Shown piece by piece: positions 31,549 through 42,961 of a stretch of 64,000 bases of DNA. Under the pieces are notes generated by a model, which was given only the letters and a program-made list of their open reading frames with translations, searched no databases and was not told where the DNA came from. The DNA lies in NCBI GenBank assembly GCA_023548195.1, contig JAJHZJ010000311.1, positions 9,558,825 to 9,622,824 of the forward strand, in the 5' to 3' direction. Each line of letters opens with the position of its first letter. The first letter of the stretch is position 1. Position numbers and translations under genes: made by a program. The stretch is from Bettongia penicillata ogilbyi. Taxonomy: Eukaryota > Chordata > Mammalia > Diprotodontia > Potoroidae.

Positions 31549-33086
31549 AATCTGAGTTGAGGGTTGGCCAATTTCTTATTCTCCCTGAAGGTGTGATGAA
31601 CTTGGATGATTCAGGAGGATTTCTGGGGCAATTCTTACTTTTTTATTCAATCTAATATTAAGTCCCTTTTCTTGGTATATCTTATATAGTTCATTAGTTG
31701 GAATACCATCTTTTCTTCCATACTCTGTTCCTGCTCTCAATAATGCAATAAACATTGCTCTCCTTGTCAATCTATTCTGACTTTGAATACATTGGCTATT
31801 TTCTATGATATCTACCCATACTCCTCCAGTCCCTCATCACTGATTCTCACCACCCAAGATACTAGTGATTCTCCATTTTTGGGGGGTGAATTGACTTAAA
31901 ATATCTGTGACCTCCTACTGTAGAAAATCCTCAGTTACTTCTTTAAACACTGTGTGGTCCCCCTGGTTCTCCTGCTTCCTTCTTAGTATTGGATAAACCT
32001 CTGCATTCTGAGAAGCCTCCTAATCTAAACTTGTTTCATTTTCTTCCTACACGTCTTCCTCAAGCCCCACACATGCAAGGGTTGCATGCACCTTCCTCTT
32101 GTCAACTTTTCTCTTCTTTTTCTGAGCTGAACTCACAGCTGTCTTTTCGGCTCTCACCTGATACTTTCTAGCTTGCTTTTCTGAAGGGAAGTTCTGATGC
32201 TGTAGCACAAAAAGCTTCTCATGGGTACTGTTAATGTATTTTTTACTTGATTGGAAGATCTTTCCCACCCATTAATAAGCCCATGTGGCTTGCTTAAATC
32301 ACATGGAAGTCTAAGTCATATGTAGTGGGAGGAACTTGCTGAACAGGTGAAACAGGAAGGGGTGGAACAGGAAGGGTGGAATAGAAAGAGGTGGAGCTGG
32401 AGCAGAGCTGAGAGGAAATTGGTCAGACTAGTCAGAGCTGGGAAAGACAGAGAAAGAGCAGGTAGCTGGCTATGAGTGAGGGAAGGGCATTTTGCTTAGG
32501 GGAGCCTCTTTGTGGGAAGGCCTGATAATGTGTATAGACTTCTTGGTTACTATGTTGTATTTCTTTGTTGCTATGATGGATTTGGTTTTATGATGTTGGG
32601 ATTCAACTTTCTCATGTTTGAATAAATGTTTTGGTTCTGTCTTTCATGTGGAGAGTATATTATATTTTGTGATTCTGAACTGTACTGGCATATTAATAGC
32701 CATGGAGGGGCTGTGAATATTGCATTGGTGCTATGTCATGCAAATCAGGTAACACCTTTTCCAGCTAAATTTTTCCTCCAACAATTTGTCTCTACTTTTA
32801 CATGCAATATGATAAATTGTTAACAGCACCCATCCTCTTCCACATACCCCTGTCATTTCTTTCCCCAGTTCTATTGGTATTCCTTGAAACATCTTTCTAA
32901 ACGTGTGAGTTCTACCTTCTGTCACCTTGGTTCCCAGTTTTCAAAAAGTCCTGTGCTTTTAGCCCATTATCTTGCCAGGAGGAATAAGGCAAATCCTCCC
33001 ATCCCAGGATACCCATTTCTTTCCCTAGAGGCTTTCCCTCTCCAGGTAGAGGTTTTGGATTTTGTGATCCCTTCCTTGTTGCCATT
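31549..33086. other. Interior of LTR element, unidentified; possible nested plus-strand LTR
   Basis: No gag, pol or env domain is recognisable, and the short frames (64-73 codons, both strands) have no hallmark residues. The sub-region 32280-32750 looks like a separate solo LTR on the plus strand, with repeated 'gaaacaggaagg' and 'ggaacaggaagg' motifs at 32349-32380, purine-rich 'gagctggagcagagctgag', and AATAAA at 32621. Its boundaries were not resolved. Confidence 0.35.
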
Positions 33087-33363
33087 TGCAATACCAATAT
33101 GATACCCATAGCAGCTGCTATGAATATGTGCACATATTTCCAGGGTAAATTGGCAAACTATAATAAACTCTCTTCCTCAAAGCAAAACCAAAATATTTAT
33201 TTGAGACAACATTAGAATACCAGTAGGTAAGATTTAACAGAGTACTTATCATTAATCCAAGGAACACTGACATCTTAAACCTTCTGTTAGTGCTCCCCAC
33301 AAAAATAAGTTCCCTTATCCTCCCTTTGCCCACTCAGAGCTTCTTTCTCTCTCTGCTTTGTCT

Positions 33364-33416
<53 letters not shown>

Positions 33417-33591
33417 GTCTCTCTCTCTCTCTCTCGCTCACCTCCTCCTCCTCCTCCTCCTCCTCCTCCTCCTTGGGCAAGATCCTCTAAGTCTGAGCTC
33501 CATGTGACCCAGGATTCATGTTCTCACAGGCTCCATGTGTTACAGACTTATTAATGGTCAGGGATGATCGTCCTATTTTATTAACATTACA
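33087..33591 (-). repeat. Complete 5' LTR, about 505 bp
   Basis: On the minus strand it starts TGTAATGTTAATAAAATAGG and ends TATTGCA. It carries AATAAA at 33201-33196. The U3-like portion is expanded by a (CT)n tract at 33369-33435 and a (CTC)n tract at 33441-33472, which give long artefactual Leu-Ser frames. Confidence 0.6.
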
Positions 33592-34390
33592 GGGAGATAG
33601 ACATTTAGTTCTGTTTTGGATATGGTGAGTTTGAGATGTGTCCAGAACTGCCAGCTTAAAATATCCAACATGCACTTGATAACAAGAGAGTGAACCACAG
33701 CTGAGAGACTAGGGTAGTATATAAAAATGTCTTCAAATCATCAGTGTAGAAATGATACTTGAACCCATGGGAAGTGAAGAAATTACTAAATGAGAAAGAA
33801 AAGAAATAAGAAGGCCAACAATAGAGATGTAAGATAGTAGCTCACTGAAATGGGATACATAGTGATGACTTTTATTTTTTTTTATTTATTATTCATTATT
33901 TATTTATTTATTTTAAAGGATGTGAAGACTTGGGGGGGTATCTGTAGAAATCAAGACAGGAATCAGCATATTGGGGGATAATTAAAATTAAAGAGGAAGT
34001 GGAAGGTGACAATGAGTGGTGCAATCTACTGAAGAAGATGATAGTGCTTGGGATCAAAGTTTGATCTTAGCAAAGAGGACACCTATTCATCACAAACTTG
34101 AATGAAAGAGGAAAGAGTGGGGGATGATAAAAGAGAAATGTCAGATAAGAAATAGGAAAAAAATTTAGGGAAATGGAAACTTTAAAATGAACCACCATGC
34201 TAAGTTCTTAGCTAAGGAAGAAAAGTAGGAAGGCACTGTAAGTGTCTGGAGGAGAGAATAAAAGGTATAGAAAAATGAGGTTATTGGTTTAGAGAAATGA
34301 TTTAGGGAAGAGTTAAGTAAAATGTTGAACAACTCAAAAAGATGCTACCCTCCTTGTGGCTGTATAGAACAGAGCAGGTATAGCAGGCAG
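33592..34390 (-). repeat. L2 LINE, third piece
   Basis: The L2 continues with 'agttctgttttggatatggt', 'atcatcagtgtagaaatgat', 'acttgaacccatgggaagtg' and decays toward 34390. A TTTA-rich low-complexity patch lies at 33870-33917. Together the three pieces give about 1.6 kb of L2. Confidence 0.7.
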
Positions 34391-34883
34391 ATTACTTTGC
34401 ATTTTGATTACTAAGGCTTAACTTTATTTTAGTGTTACTGAAATTCTTATTCTTAGCCTATAATATCTTTTGCTAGGTCTTTATTATTCTGTTCTCAATA
34501 CATCAAAGTGAGGTAAAATATGATAAAAATAGTTGGTGCATAACTCATTTCACATACTTATTTTGCTTGAGCTCCTAACATGTTAACACTATTGAATTAG
34601 TATGATGAAGTTACAGCAGTTACATTTTACTCCAAAATTCCCTCCCCATGTGGCGTTTTTCAAGTTAGTGTTATTGTAATCATATTATAAATGCTTTCTG
34701 ATAAGCTAGCCTGATATATGATCAAGATCTCATTCATTAGCTTTAGTAAGAATCATAAGTGAAAAATTACATTATCATTGTAATACTTTACCATATTAAT
34801 ATGCAAACTCTCTGCCCTGGTGGAAAAGGACTGGCTCTGTCTTCTTTTCTTTTCAATTTTATCATTTGAATTTGGTTTTTTTA
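34391..34883. other. Low-repeat, AT-rich DNA
   Basis: No recognised transposon. Several homeodomain-like core TAAT/ATTA strings occur, but this is expected in AT-rich DNA. Confidence 0.35.
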
Positions 34884-34887
34884 AAAG

Positions 34888-34949
<62 letters not shown>
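34888..34949. repeat. (CTAT)n microsatellite
   Basis: About fifteen uninterrupted CTAT units. Likely polymorphic in length. Confidence 0.95.
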
Positions 34950-35559
34950 ATAGATTATTCATTATAACTGACATCCTTTTCAAAAAGGTGAGTTGAGATT
35001 TCCAGTTTTTTCCTTTTGTTCATTGTTCAGTTGTCTGAGAATGAGTAGTGTTGATGACTAAACATCATCTCTTTGGAAAGAGCAACAAGTTGAGGGTCCT
35101 ATGATAATGAGTCATCAGTTCTTTCACCCACATTAGTCAATAGCTGCTCTTGCTTCAATGTTTTTAAAATAATTTTTATAGGAAAGCAATATAAAAACAA
35201 CTTTCATGGTACATTTGAACTGTATCTCTCTCTCTTCTACATGAAGGAAAAAGAAAGACAATGAGAAAAAATTTAATAAAACTGATTGATGCATTGAAAA
35301 GATATGACAATACATGGAATATTCTACTCCTATAAAACATTCCACCCTAACCCCTGCAAAGGAGTGGTGGGAAGTGATTTCTCATTTCTTTTTATTTTGG
35401 GCCAAGCTCATTTATGCAATTTTGCAATATTTACTTTCCATTTTTTATATCTTTCTTAGAGGTTTTGTATGAGTTATGAATCATTTTGGTAGTCTGGTGA
35501 AGTCCATCAACTCCTCAAAATAATATTTTAAATGTCCAAAATTAAAAGAGAAGAATTAA
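34950..35559. other. Unassigned non-coding DNA
   Basis: No recognised repeat family or gene. The 70-codon minus-strand frame at 35345-35133 has no known domain. Confidence 0.4.
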
Positions 35560-36890
35560 AAAGGAAAGCAATCATATGAAATGCAGTTATTAAATTATAT
35601 TAAAAACAACCTCACATAGTACCTATATATCTTTTGCTTGACTTTACTTATTTCACTTTAGATCAATTTACATAAACCCATCCATCTTTCTCTGTATTCA
35701 TCATATTCATCATTTCTCATAGCAGTCACATATCATCATTTGTTTAGGCATCTACTTTATTTCCAGTTCTTTGCTACTTTAATACAAAAGCTATTGCTTT
35801 AAATATATATCTATTTTTTACATTCGTGGCCTTTCTTTTTATCAATGATCACCTTACCATATATGTTATGGAATGGATTATAGCGATATAATGAATTACA
35901 ATAATGGAATCGGTGTCCCAAAGACTATGGACATATTATTTGGTCCTTTGTTTGCATAAGTCCAAATTATTTTCCCAAAATGGTAATAATAATTCACAGC
36001 TGTATAAATATTGAAATAAAGTATTTATACTGAATTATATTTCATGTTTGCCAACTTGCTGGAGGTGAGGTAAAACCTCAGATTTGTTTGGATTTTCATT
36101 ACTCTTATTATTAATTATTTGGAGCATTCTTTTATATGGTTATTACTAGTTTACAATTATTCTTTTCAAAACTTTTATATCCCCTATATAGATACATTTC
36201 ATCACTATCACTGTCTTTCAGAAACAATATTTTTATTATTAATTTTTAATATCTTTGTTATTTTGGATTTCATTGTTAAGTCTCCATTTAGTTCTGTATC
36301 TTTTGCTTGTGGTGCCTGAACTGATTCATATTTTTATTTAAAACATTACACAAAGGATATTTCTAATAATTATAGCTTATGATATTAATTTGCAATATCA
36401 TTGTGCCAAATATGTGGTCATTTTGGATAAAAGACTATTTATGACTGATACATACAGACAGACACATATCTATATGTTCTTTAATTATTCCTTGCAAAAC
36501 ATGCCATAAAACTACTAGATTTAATTTTTCCATCAACTTGATTCAACTTTATATTTTCTCTTTTACATGATGCTCTATTATATTTGCCCAACTTTGTTCT
36601 TATTTTCCTATTACTTTTTTTGTTGTCTGTAATATGGCTAATTGAATATAACTTTCTATTCTCACCTTTAAATTATTTGGTAATTGTTTTTATTTTCTGA
36701 ACTTTTGTCTAAAAAGTAATTTTACCTGTTTCTTTAAAATTTTCTTCCTATTCTATTATACATTTTTGCTCTTTAATTCATAATCTTTAAATAATTTTAT
36801 TTTTCTTTAGTCTGTTTTTCCCACGAAATTGTAGTTTCTAAAGAAACAACTTTGAGTTTTCTCTTCTGAAGAATTTCTGTTATTGTATTG
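35560..36890 (-). repeat. Very old L1 (ORF2 end and 3' UTR)
   Basis: Reverse L1 text is recognisable at 35690-35760 ('atcatatatcatcatt'-like, 'ttgtttaggcatctac') and most clearly at 36055-36140: 'tggaggtgaggtaaaacctc', 'gatttgtttggattttcatt', 'ttatttggagcattctttta'. The rest is T-rich and strongly decayed, so both ends are uncertain. Confidence 0.55.
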
Positions 36891-37540
36891 TAAACCCACC
36901 CCTTTGCCCTCACCACCTTCTTTTCGTTTCTTAATTGAACTTCCCTTTTAGAATATCAGTTCCTACTTTAGGTAATGGGCAGAATGCAAGATTGTTTCAG
37001 GATAGAGTATGTCGTGACTTAAAACGTGTGAATTTACCATTTTCACTAACATATTCTCTCTATTTGCTATGTAATTTCCTTTTTGGGTACACGTCCCTGC
37101 TACCTTCTAGACACTGACTGCTCTAAGTAATTCTGATTTCCGTACTCCTAAAGCAGAGTACTGTTCACAGAGGCACATTAAGCTTAGAGTGCAAATTAGA
37201 CCCACTGTCAGGTTACCAGTTCCCATTATGGAGTGGAACACTATCCCACAGAGCAAAACATCTATTTTCTTTCTCTCTATTTCTATTCCTCCATTTCCCA
37301 CCAAGCCCATTCTTATGTAGCTTTTCTTCATAGCAGAGTACAGAAGATTTTTTTTCCTTTTTTGTTTTTCATTGGTTTGATTAGGGTACATGACAGCTTG
37401 TCCTCTATCTTACACCATACTGTTTCCCTTTCATACACTGTACCTTTCTACAGATTAACAGCACAAAACACAACGGTAAATTTATGGGGCAGGGAAAGTA
37501 GGCTTAGTTCATGGTGCTTCAGGCCTATTCCTCCACTGTC
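36891..37540. other. Unassigned non-coding DNA
   Basis: No family recognised. The 145-codon frame 37233-37670 runs into the adjacent microsatellite and has no domain in its unique part. Confidence 0.4.
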
Positions 37541-37636
37541 CTTTCCTTCCTTCCTTCCTTCCTTCCTTCCTTCCTTCCTTCCTTCCTTCCTTCCTTCCTT
37601 CCTTCCTTCCTTCCTTCCTTCTTTCCTTCCTTTCTA
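37541..37636. repeat. (TTCC)n microsatellite
   Basis: A nearly pure TTCC tract of about 80 bases with two TTTCC variants at its end. This is the second such tract in the window after 427-573. Confidence 0.95.
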
Positions 37637-38020
37637 TAATTCTGTTTTCATCTTTATCTCTTTTCAGTAAGAAATTTTCTTATTTGTCTCTTTGTTTTTG
37701 TTTGCTTGTTTTGTTAATCCCACAAATTTATTTTTATTTACTTTTCACTTATTTTCTTAAATACTTACTTTTTTACATTAATGATTATTAGATTCAAGTT
37801 TGTAGATCATGCAATTTCAGGTTGCATCTTGAGTCCTTTGCTTTAGGGAATGTTATTGCATTTCTTTCTGTGACTACTCATGGCTGCAGAATAGTCTTAT
37901 GTTAATTAAATTTCCTTTTTTTTTCTTTTTTATAGTAAAATAGATTTCTCCTAATAACTTGTAGAATTTGAGTTAGTTTCCAGAATTATTAAATTTTATC
38001 ACTATATATATTGGAGATTC
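37637..38020. other. T-rich unassigned DNA
   Basis: T-rich non-coding sequence that forms the target of the HAL1-like insertion, and possibly an old L1 remnant continuing at 40784. Confidence 0.35.
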
Positions 38021-38040
38021 AAGAATAAGTTTGTGTCAAG

Positions 38041-40767
38041 GGGTGGAGCCAATGCGGCCGAGTAGAAAGTTGGATCTGCTCTAGCTCTGCCCCCAGAGCC
38101 CCTAAAATACCTGTAAAAAATGACTCTCAACAAATTCCAGAGCAGCAGAAGTCACAAAATGACAGAGCAAAAGAGATTTCCAGTCCAAAACAGCCTGGAA
38201 GGTCAGTGGGAAAAGTCTATCACACAAGGCTCAGAGCTGAGCATAGCACAACCTTGACACGCAGCACACAGTACTAGGGCAGACTTCAGGGTACAGAATC
38301 ATGGGTAGCAGCTGCAGTTCCCAGATTTCTCAACCTACAAATGCCAAAGACAGCTTCAAAAATCAGTGAGAAAGCTCTTTTGTCTGGGTGAGAGGGGAGT
38401 GCTGTCTGACTTTGACCCCAGGGTGGCGGCAGCCACTGGGGCAGCAACATCCACTTTTGGAGTGCTCATCCTAAAGACTCTGGGGAAATCAGCAGCTGAT
38501 CTATATCTCAGTCCTGAATAGCAGTCTTGGGGTGAGGAGGAGCACTAGCATAGTGGAGTTGGTGGAGGCTTTAGAGGGGGAACCCTACTCACAGATCCTG
38601 GGAAGAAAGGAGTACTTGTGGTTGCTCATACACAAAAGAACAGTCCAAGGGAAGAAACTCCTCTCCCTTGATTGGCCACCTTGGAGGAACTGAGAACTTA
38701 ACATGTCCTTAGAGTATACCTTCCAACTTGACAAAGGACTCAAAAGTCAAGTAAATGGCTGGGAAAATGCCCCCAAAAGGGAAAAAATATAAGTCTATAG
38801 AAGGTTACTTTCTTGGTGAACAGGTATTTTCTTCTATCCTTTCAGATGAGAAAGAACAAAGGATACCATGAAAGGAAGACATAAAAGTCAAGGCTTCTAC
38901 ACCAAAAACTTCCAAAAAAATATGCAGTGCTCTCAGGATATAGAAGACTCAAAAAGGATTTTGAAAATCAAGTAAGAGAGGTGGAGGAAAAATTGGGAAG
39001 AGAAATGAGAATGATGCAAGAAAATCACGAAAAGCGAGTCAACAGATTGCTAAAGGAGACCCCAAAAAATACTGAAGAAAATAAAACCTTTTAAAACAGA
39101 TTAACCCAAATGGCAAAAGACATCCAAAAAGCCAACGAGGAGATGGATTCTTTAAAAAGCAGAATGGACCAAATGGAAAAGGAGGTTCAAAAACTCACTG
39201 AAGAAAATAGTTCTTTAAAAATTAGAATGGAGCAGATGGAAGCTAATGACTTTATGAGAAACCAATAAATTATAAAACAAAACCAAAAGAATGAAAAACT
39301 ACAAGACAATGTGAAGTATCTCATTGGAAAAACAACTGCCCTGGAAAATAGATCCAGGAGAAACAATTTAAAAATTATGGGACTACCTGAAAGCCATGAT
39401 CAAAAAAAACCCAAAAAATGTAGACATCAACTTTCATGAAATTATCAAGGAAAACTGCCCTGGTATTCTAGAATCAGAGAGTAAAATAAATATTGAAAGA
39501 ATCCACTGATCACCTCCTGAAAGAGATTCGAAAGAAAAACTATGAATACTGTAGCCAAATTCCGGAGTTCCCAGGTCAAGGAGAAAATGTTACAAGGAGT
39601 CAAAAAGAAACAATTTGAGTATTGTGGAAATACAATCAGGATAACACAAGATCTAGCAGCTTCTGCATTAAAGGATCAAAGGGTTTGGAATATAATATTC
39701 TAGAAGTCAAAGGAGCTAGGATTAAAACCAAAAATCACCTCTCCAGCAAACTGAGTATAATACTTCAGGGGAAAAATGGAATTTCAATGAAATAGAGAAC
39801 TTCCAAGCATTCTTGTTGAAAAGACCAGAGCTGAATAGAAAATTTGACTTTCAAATACAAGAATCAAGACAAACATGAAAAAGTAAACAGAAAAGAGAAG
39901 AGTTAAAGATCTCATTAAAGTTGAACTGTTTATATTCCTACATGGAAAGATGTTATGTGTAACTCATGAGACCTTTTTCAGTATTAGGAAAAAATGATAT
40001 TTCCTGATGAATGGAATATAGTAGGAATAAGATAAAGGGAGAGGTAGAACATAGTGAACCATCTCACATACAAGAGGAAAGAAAGAGCTTCTACAATGGA
40101 GGGGAAGAGGAGGGAGATGAAAGGAAATACCTGAGCCTTACTCTCAAGGGATTTGACTTAAGGAGGGAATAACACACACTCAGTTGGATATGAAAACCTA
40201 TTTTATCCTGCAGAAAGGCAAGGCAGAAAGAGACAGGAGAGGGTAGATAATAGAAGGGACAGAAAATTGGGGAAAGGGATAAACACAACCTTTGTGGGAG
40301 GACAGGTCAAGGTAGAGAATGGAATAAATGAAGGGCAGGATAGGACAGAGGGAAATGTGGTTAGTCATTTATAATATAATTATCATGGAAATGCTTTGCA
40401 TTACTACACATGTATGACCTATATTAAATTGCTTGTTTTCTCAATGAGGGTGGGTGGGGAGGGGGGAAGAGAATATGGAACTCAAAGCTTTAAGAATCAA
40501 AGTTAAAAATTGTTTTAGCATGTAACTGGAAATTAAGCTATCCAGGCAATGGAGTATAGAATCTATTTTGCCCTATAGGAAAATAGAAGGGAAGGGAGAT
40601 AGAAGAAGGGTGGGCAATAGGAGGGAGGACAGAATGAAGGAAGGGTTGAATTGGGTACATGCTGTCCTGGGGTGGGGGTGAGGAGAGAGGGGGAGAAAAT
40701 TATGAACTCAAATTCTTGTGCAAGTGAATGTTAAGAACTGAAAAACAAATAAATTGTATATTAAAAA
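38041..40767 (+). mobile_element. HAL1-like non-autonomous LINE, complete insertion
   Basis: The element opens 'gggtggagccaatgcggccg', like L1 5' UTRs. It carries a degenerate ORF1 region (about 38840-39880), then about 0.9 kb of purine-rich 3' UTR, and ends 'aacaaataaattgtat' plus an A-tract. There is no ORF2: no endonuclease or reverse transcriptase. It is bounded by 'aagaataagtttgtg' (38021-38035) and 'aagaataaggttgtg' (40768-40782), a target-site duplication that shows the 2.7 kb unit moved as a whole. HAL1 ('half-L1') elements are known ORF1-only L1 derivatives that need L1 enzymes in trans. Whether this is a named marsupial family I cannot say. Confidence 0.8.
38846..39880 (+). pseudogene. 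L1/HAL1 ORF1 remnant (coiled-coil RNA-binding protein)
   Basis: L1 ORF1p is a trimeric nucleic-acid-binding chaperone. Here the coiled-coil part is recognisable at 38950-39270 as repeated heptad-rich text ('gaggtggaggaaaaattggg', 'gaccaaatggaaaaggaggt', 'atggagcagatggaagc'). The RNA-recognition part follows at 39340-39480 ('gaaaatagatccaggagaaa', 'ggactacctgaaagcc'), and the C-terminal domain at 39530-39830 ('ttccggagttcccaggtcaa', 'actgagtataatacttcagg'). In-frame stops at about 39091 (TAA) and 39267 (TAA), plus frameshifts, abolish it. Confidence 0.75.
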
Positions 40768-40783
40768 AAGAATAAGGTTGTGA

Positions 40784-41130
40784 TCCTCCCCTGTTCCCCA
40801 ATCCAAACTATAACCTTGAGGTGGTTGCTTCTGCATTTTTTTCCCTTTATTTTTTCTGTTCAGAAGTTCTGGACAGTTGTTTTTTGTATAATTTATTGCA
40901 CTATAATGTTCAGATTTTTTTAAGTTGTCATATTCTTTTGTGAGTCTTATGATCCTTCACCTGTTTTTAGGCATTCTCTTTTTAAGAAACAAATGTTTTT
41001 TTTTCCTTGTATAGAGATCAAGCATTTTTTCAATGTTATTAGTTTTTGCTTTCCTTCTTCTATATGATTCTTTGCTTATTTGAATATTTTCATATTTCCA
41101 AATATTTGTTCTCTCTTTGGAGGGAGATTA
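40784..41130. other. T-rich unassigned DNA
   Basis: Continues the T-rich sequence broken by the HAL1-like insertion. Possibly an old minus-strand L1, but not securely recognisable. Confidence 0.35.
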
Positions 41131-41645
41131 CAAATTAAAGGAATTAGTACAGGAAATGTGTAAACAAAACTGTCACTTTTTACAGATGATATGACTATAT
41201 ACATAGAAAACACTAGGGAATCAACTAAAAAACTACTTGGAATAACAAGAAAATTTAGCAAAGGTGCAGGATATAAAATAAATCCACGCAAATCATCAGT
41301 ATTTCTATATATTACCAACAAAGCCCAAAAGCACGAGATAGAAAGAAAAAAAATCATTTAAAATTGTTGACAATATAATATATTTGTGAGCCTACCTGCC
41401 AAGGTAAAGACCAATCTAAATAATGGGAAAAATATTAATTTTCTCATGAGTAGGCCAGGTTAGTATAATGAAAATGACAATTCTACCTAAATTAATGTAC
41501 TTGTTCACTGCAATGGAAGCTAGTCCAGTCACACTAGATCTAAAACATATATTTAAAGTGGTAATTATCATAACTATTTGGTACTGGCTAAGACATAGAA
41601 TGGTGGATCAGTGGAATGGATTAGGAGCACAAAACCCAGTAATAA

Positions 41646-42111
41646 ATGATTGTAGTTCCCCCAATTGATAACTGGTCAAAGGATATGAACAGGAAGTTTT
41701 CAGAGGAAGAAATTAAAGCCATCTATAATCATATGAAAAAATGCTCTAAATCACTAGTGATTAGAGAGATGCAAATCAAAACAACTCTGGGACACCACAT
41801 CACACCTATCAGATTGTCTAACATGGCAAAACAGGAAGATGATAAATGTTGGAGAAAATGTGGGAGAGTTGAAATACAAACTCATTTTTGGTGGAGCTGT
41901 GAGCTTATCCAACCATTCTGGAGAGCAATTTGGAACTATGCCCAAAGGTTCCAAAAATGTGCATACCTTTTGGTCCAGCAATATTGCTTCTACAATTGTA
42001 TCCCAAGAGATTATAAAAATGGGAAAGAGCCTCACATGTACAAAAATATTTATAGCAGCTCTCTCTGTGGTGGCCCAAAACTGGAAATCAAGGGGATGCC
42101 CATCAACTGTG
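41646..42111 (+). pseudogene. L1 ORF2 Cys-rich C-terminal domain remnant
   Basis: The open frame keeps the L1 ORF2p C-terminal zinc-knuckle-like motif intact: CWRKCGRVEIQTHFWWSC fits CX3CX7HX4C exactly. It is preceded by 'SLVIREMQIKTTLGHHITPI', the conserved 'REMQIKTTxRYHxTP' segment. This domain binds nucleic acid and is needed for L1 mobility in studied L1s. The reverse transcriptase is absent from this truncated copy, and the frame continues artificially into the SINE. Confidence 0.88.
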
Positions 42112-42961
42112 GTATGTGTGTGTTTGTCCTTCGTTGCCAAAGACCATGCCATCAGAGAAATAATGACATGACTTACACTTAACTTTGTTTTGAGTGAGAG
42201 AGAGCTGTGCAGGTCACTAGCCTTACTTCTCCTCCAGAGCCATCTGAATCCAGTGACCAGATACTCATCAGGATGACTGGAAATGACCAAGGATGAGGCA
42301 ATTGGGGTTAAGTGACTTGCCCAAGGTCACACAGCTAGTGAGTGTCAAGTATCTGAAGTGAGATTTGAACTCAGGTTCTCCTGTCTCCTGCACTGGTGCT
42401 TTAGCCACTGTACCACTTAGTTGCCCCTCAAATTGTGGAATGTAAATGCAATAGAATATTATTGTGCTATAAGAAAAGATGAATAGGAAGACTCTGGAGA
42501 GGCTTGGAAAGACTTATATGAACTGATGCTGAGTGAAAGGAGCAGAACCAGAACTTTGTACCTAGCAACAACTGTAGGGTGTGAGGAATTTTTCTGGTAG
42601 ACTTAGTAGTTCACTGCAATGCAAGGAGTTGAAGAATTCCCAGTGGACTTGAGGCAAAATGTCTTCCACATCCTGAAAAAGAACTATGGAATTTGATCAC
42701 AAAATGAAGCAGACCATTTTCTTTTGTACTGTTTTGCTTTGTTTTGTTTTATGATTTCTTCCCTTCACTTTAATTCTTCTTTGCAACATGACTAAGGTGA
42801 AAATGTATTTAATAGGAATGTATGTGTAGAACCTATACAAAATTGTATGCTATCTCAGGGAAGGAGTGTGGAGGGAGGTAAGGAGGGGGAGTGAGGGGAA
42901 AAAAATCTATGATATATAGAAGTGATTTTAGAACACTGAAAACAAAATAATTTAAAAAATC
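41657..42961 (+). repeat. L1 3' end inserted in the outer L1
   Basis: A 5'-truncated L1 begins 'tcccccaattgataactggt' in ORF2 and ends in an A-rich 3' UTR ('aacactgaaaacaaaataat'). It is flanked by an exact 12-bp target-site duplication, AATGATTGTAGT, at 41645-41656 and 42962-42973. It is itself interrupted by a WSINE1 at 42112. It is less decayed than its host. Confidence 0.92.
42112..42428 (-). repeat. WSINE1-type SINE (innermost layer)
   Basis: The plus strand begins with the SINE tail ('tgtccttcgttgccaaagac', 'catgccatcagagaaataat') and ends with the reversed tRNA-like head ('gtaccacttagttgcccc'). It splits the L1 text 'cccatcaactg...' from '...ttgtggaatgtaaatgcaat', so it is younger than that L1. 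It is the third WSINE1 in the window. Confidence 0.9.

Larger units (their letters stand above)
31352..33591 (-). mobile_element. Shrunken LTR retroelement (ERV-like) inserted in L2
   Basis: The insert begins TGTAATG and ends CATTACA on the plus strand, and precisely splits the L2 consensus. Flanks 'ggtag' and 'gggag' may be a 5-bp target-site duplication. About 195 bp at its left end is repeated at 33087-33281 in the same orientation, as expected for LTRs. On the minus strand, the base after the upstream LTR is followed within two bases by TGGCAACAAGG, a possible tRNA primer-binding site beginning TGG. Only about 1.5 kb lies between the repeats. I recognise no protease, polymerase or envelope sequence, so most of the interior is deleted. 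Class is unknown. Confidence 0.6.

Noticed and set aside
32047..32268. A 73-codon minus-strand frame beginning Met-Gly-Lys, considered as a retroviral gag start
   Set aside because: The initiating codon is GTG rather than ATG, and the frame shows no matrix or capsid hallmark. The Met-Gly resemblance is not enough.
33290..33490. Leu-Ser-rich 66-codon frame
   Set aside because: It is the CT and CTC microsatellite expansion within the LTR.
37233..37670. 145-codon plus-strand frame
   Set aside because: Its last third is the TTCC microsatellite, and the rest has no domain or codon signal.
41754..42290. 178-codon minus-strand frame
   Set aside because: It is antisense to the L1 ORF2 tail and continues into the WSINE1. 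The sense strand shows the true coding remnant.
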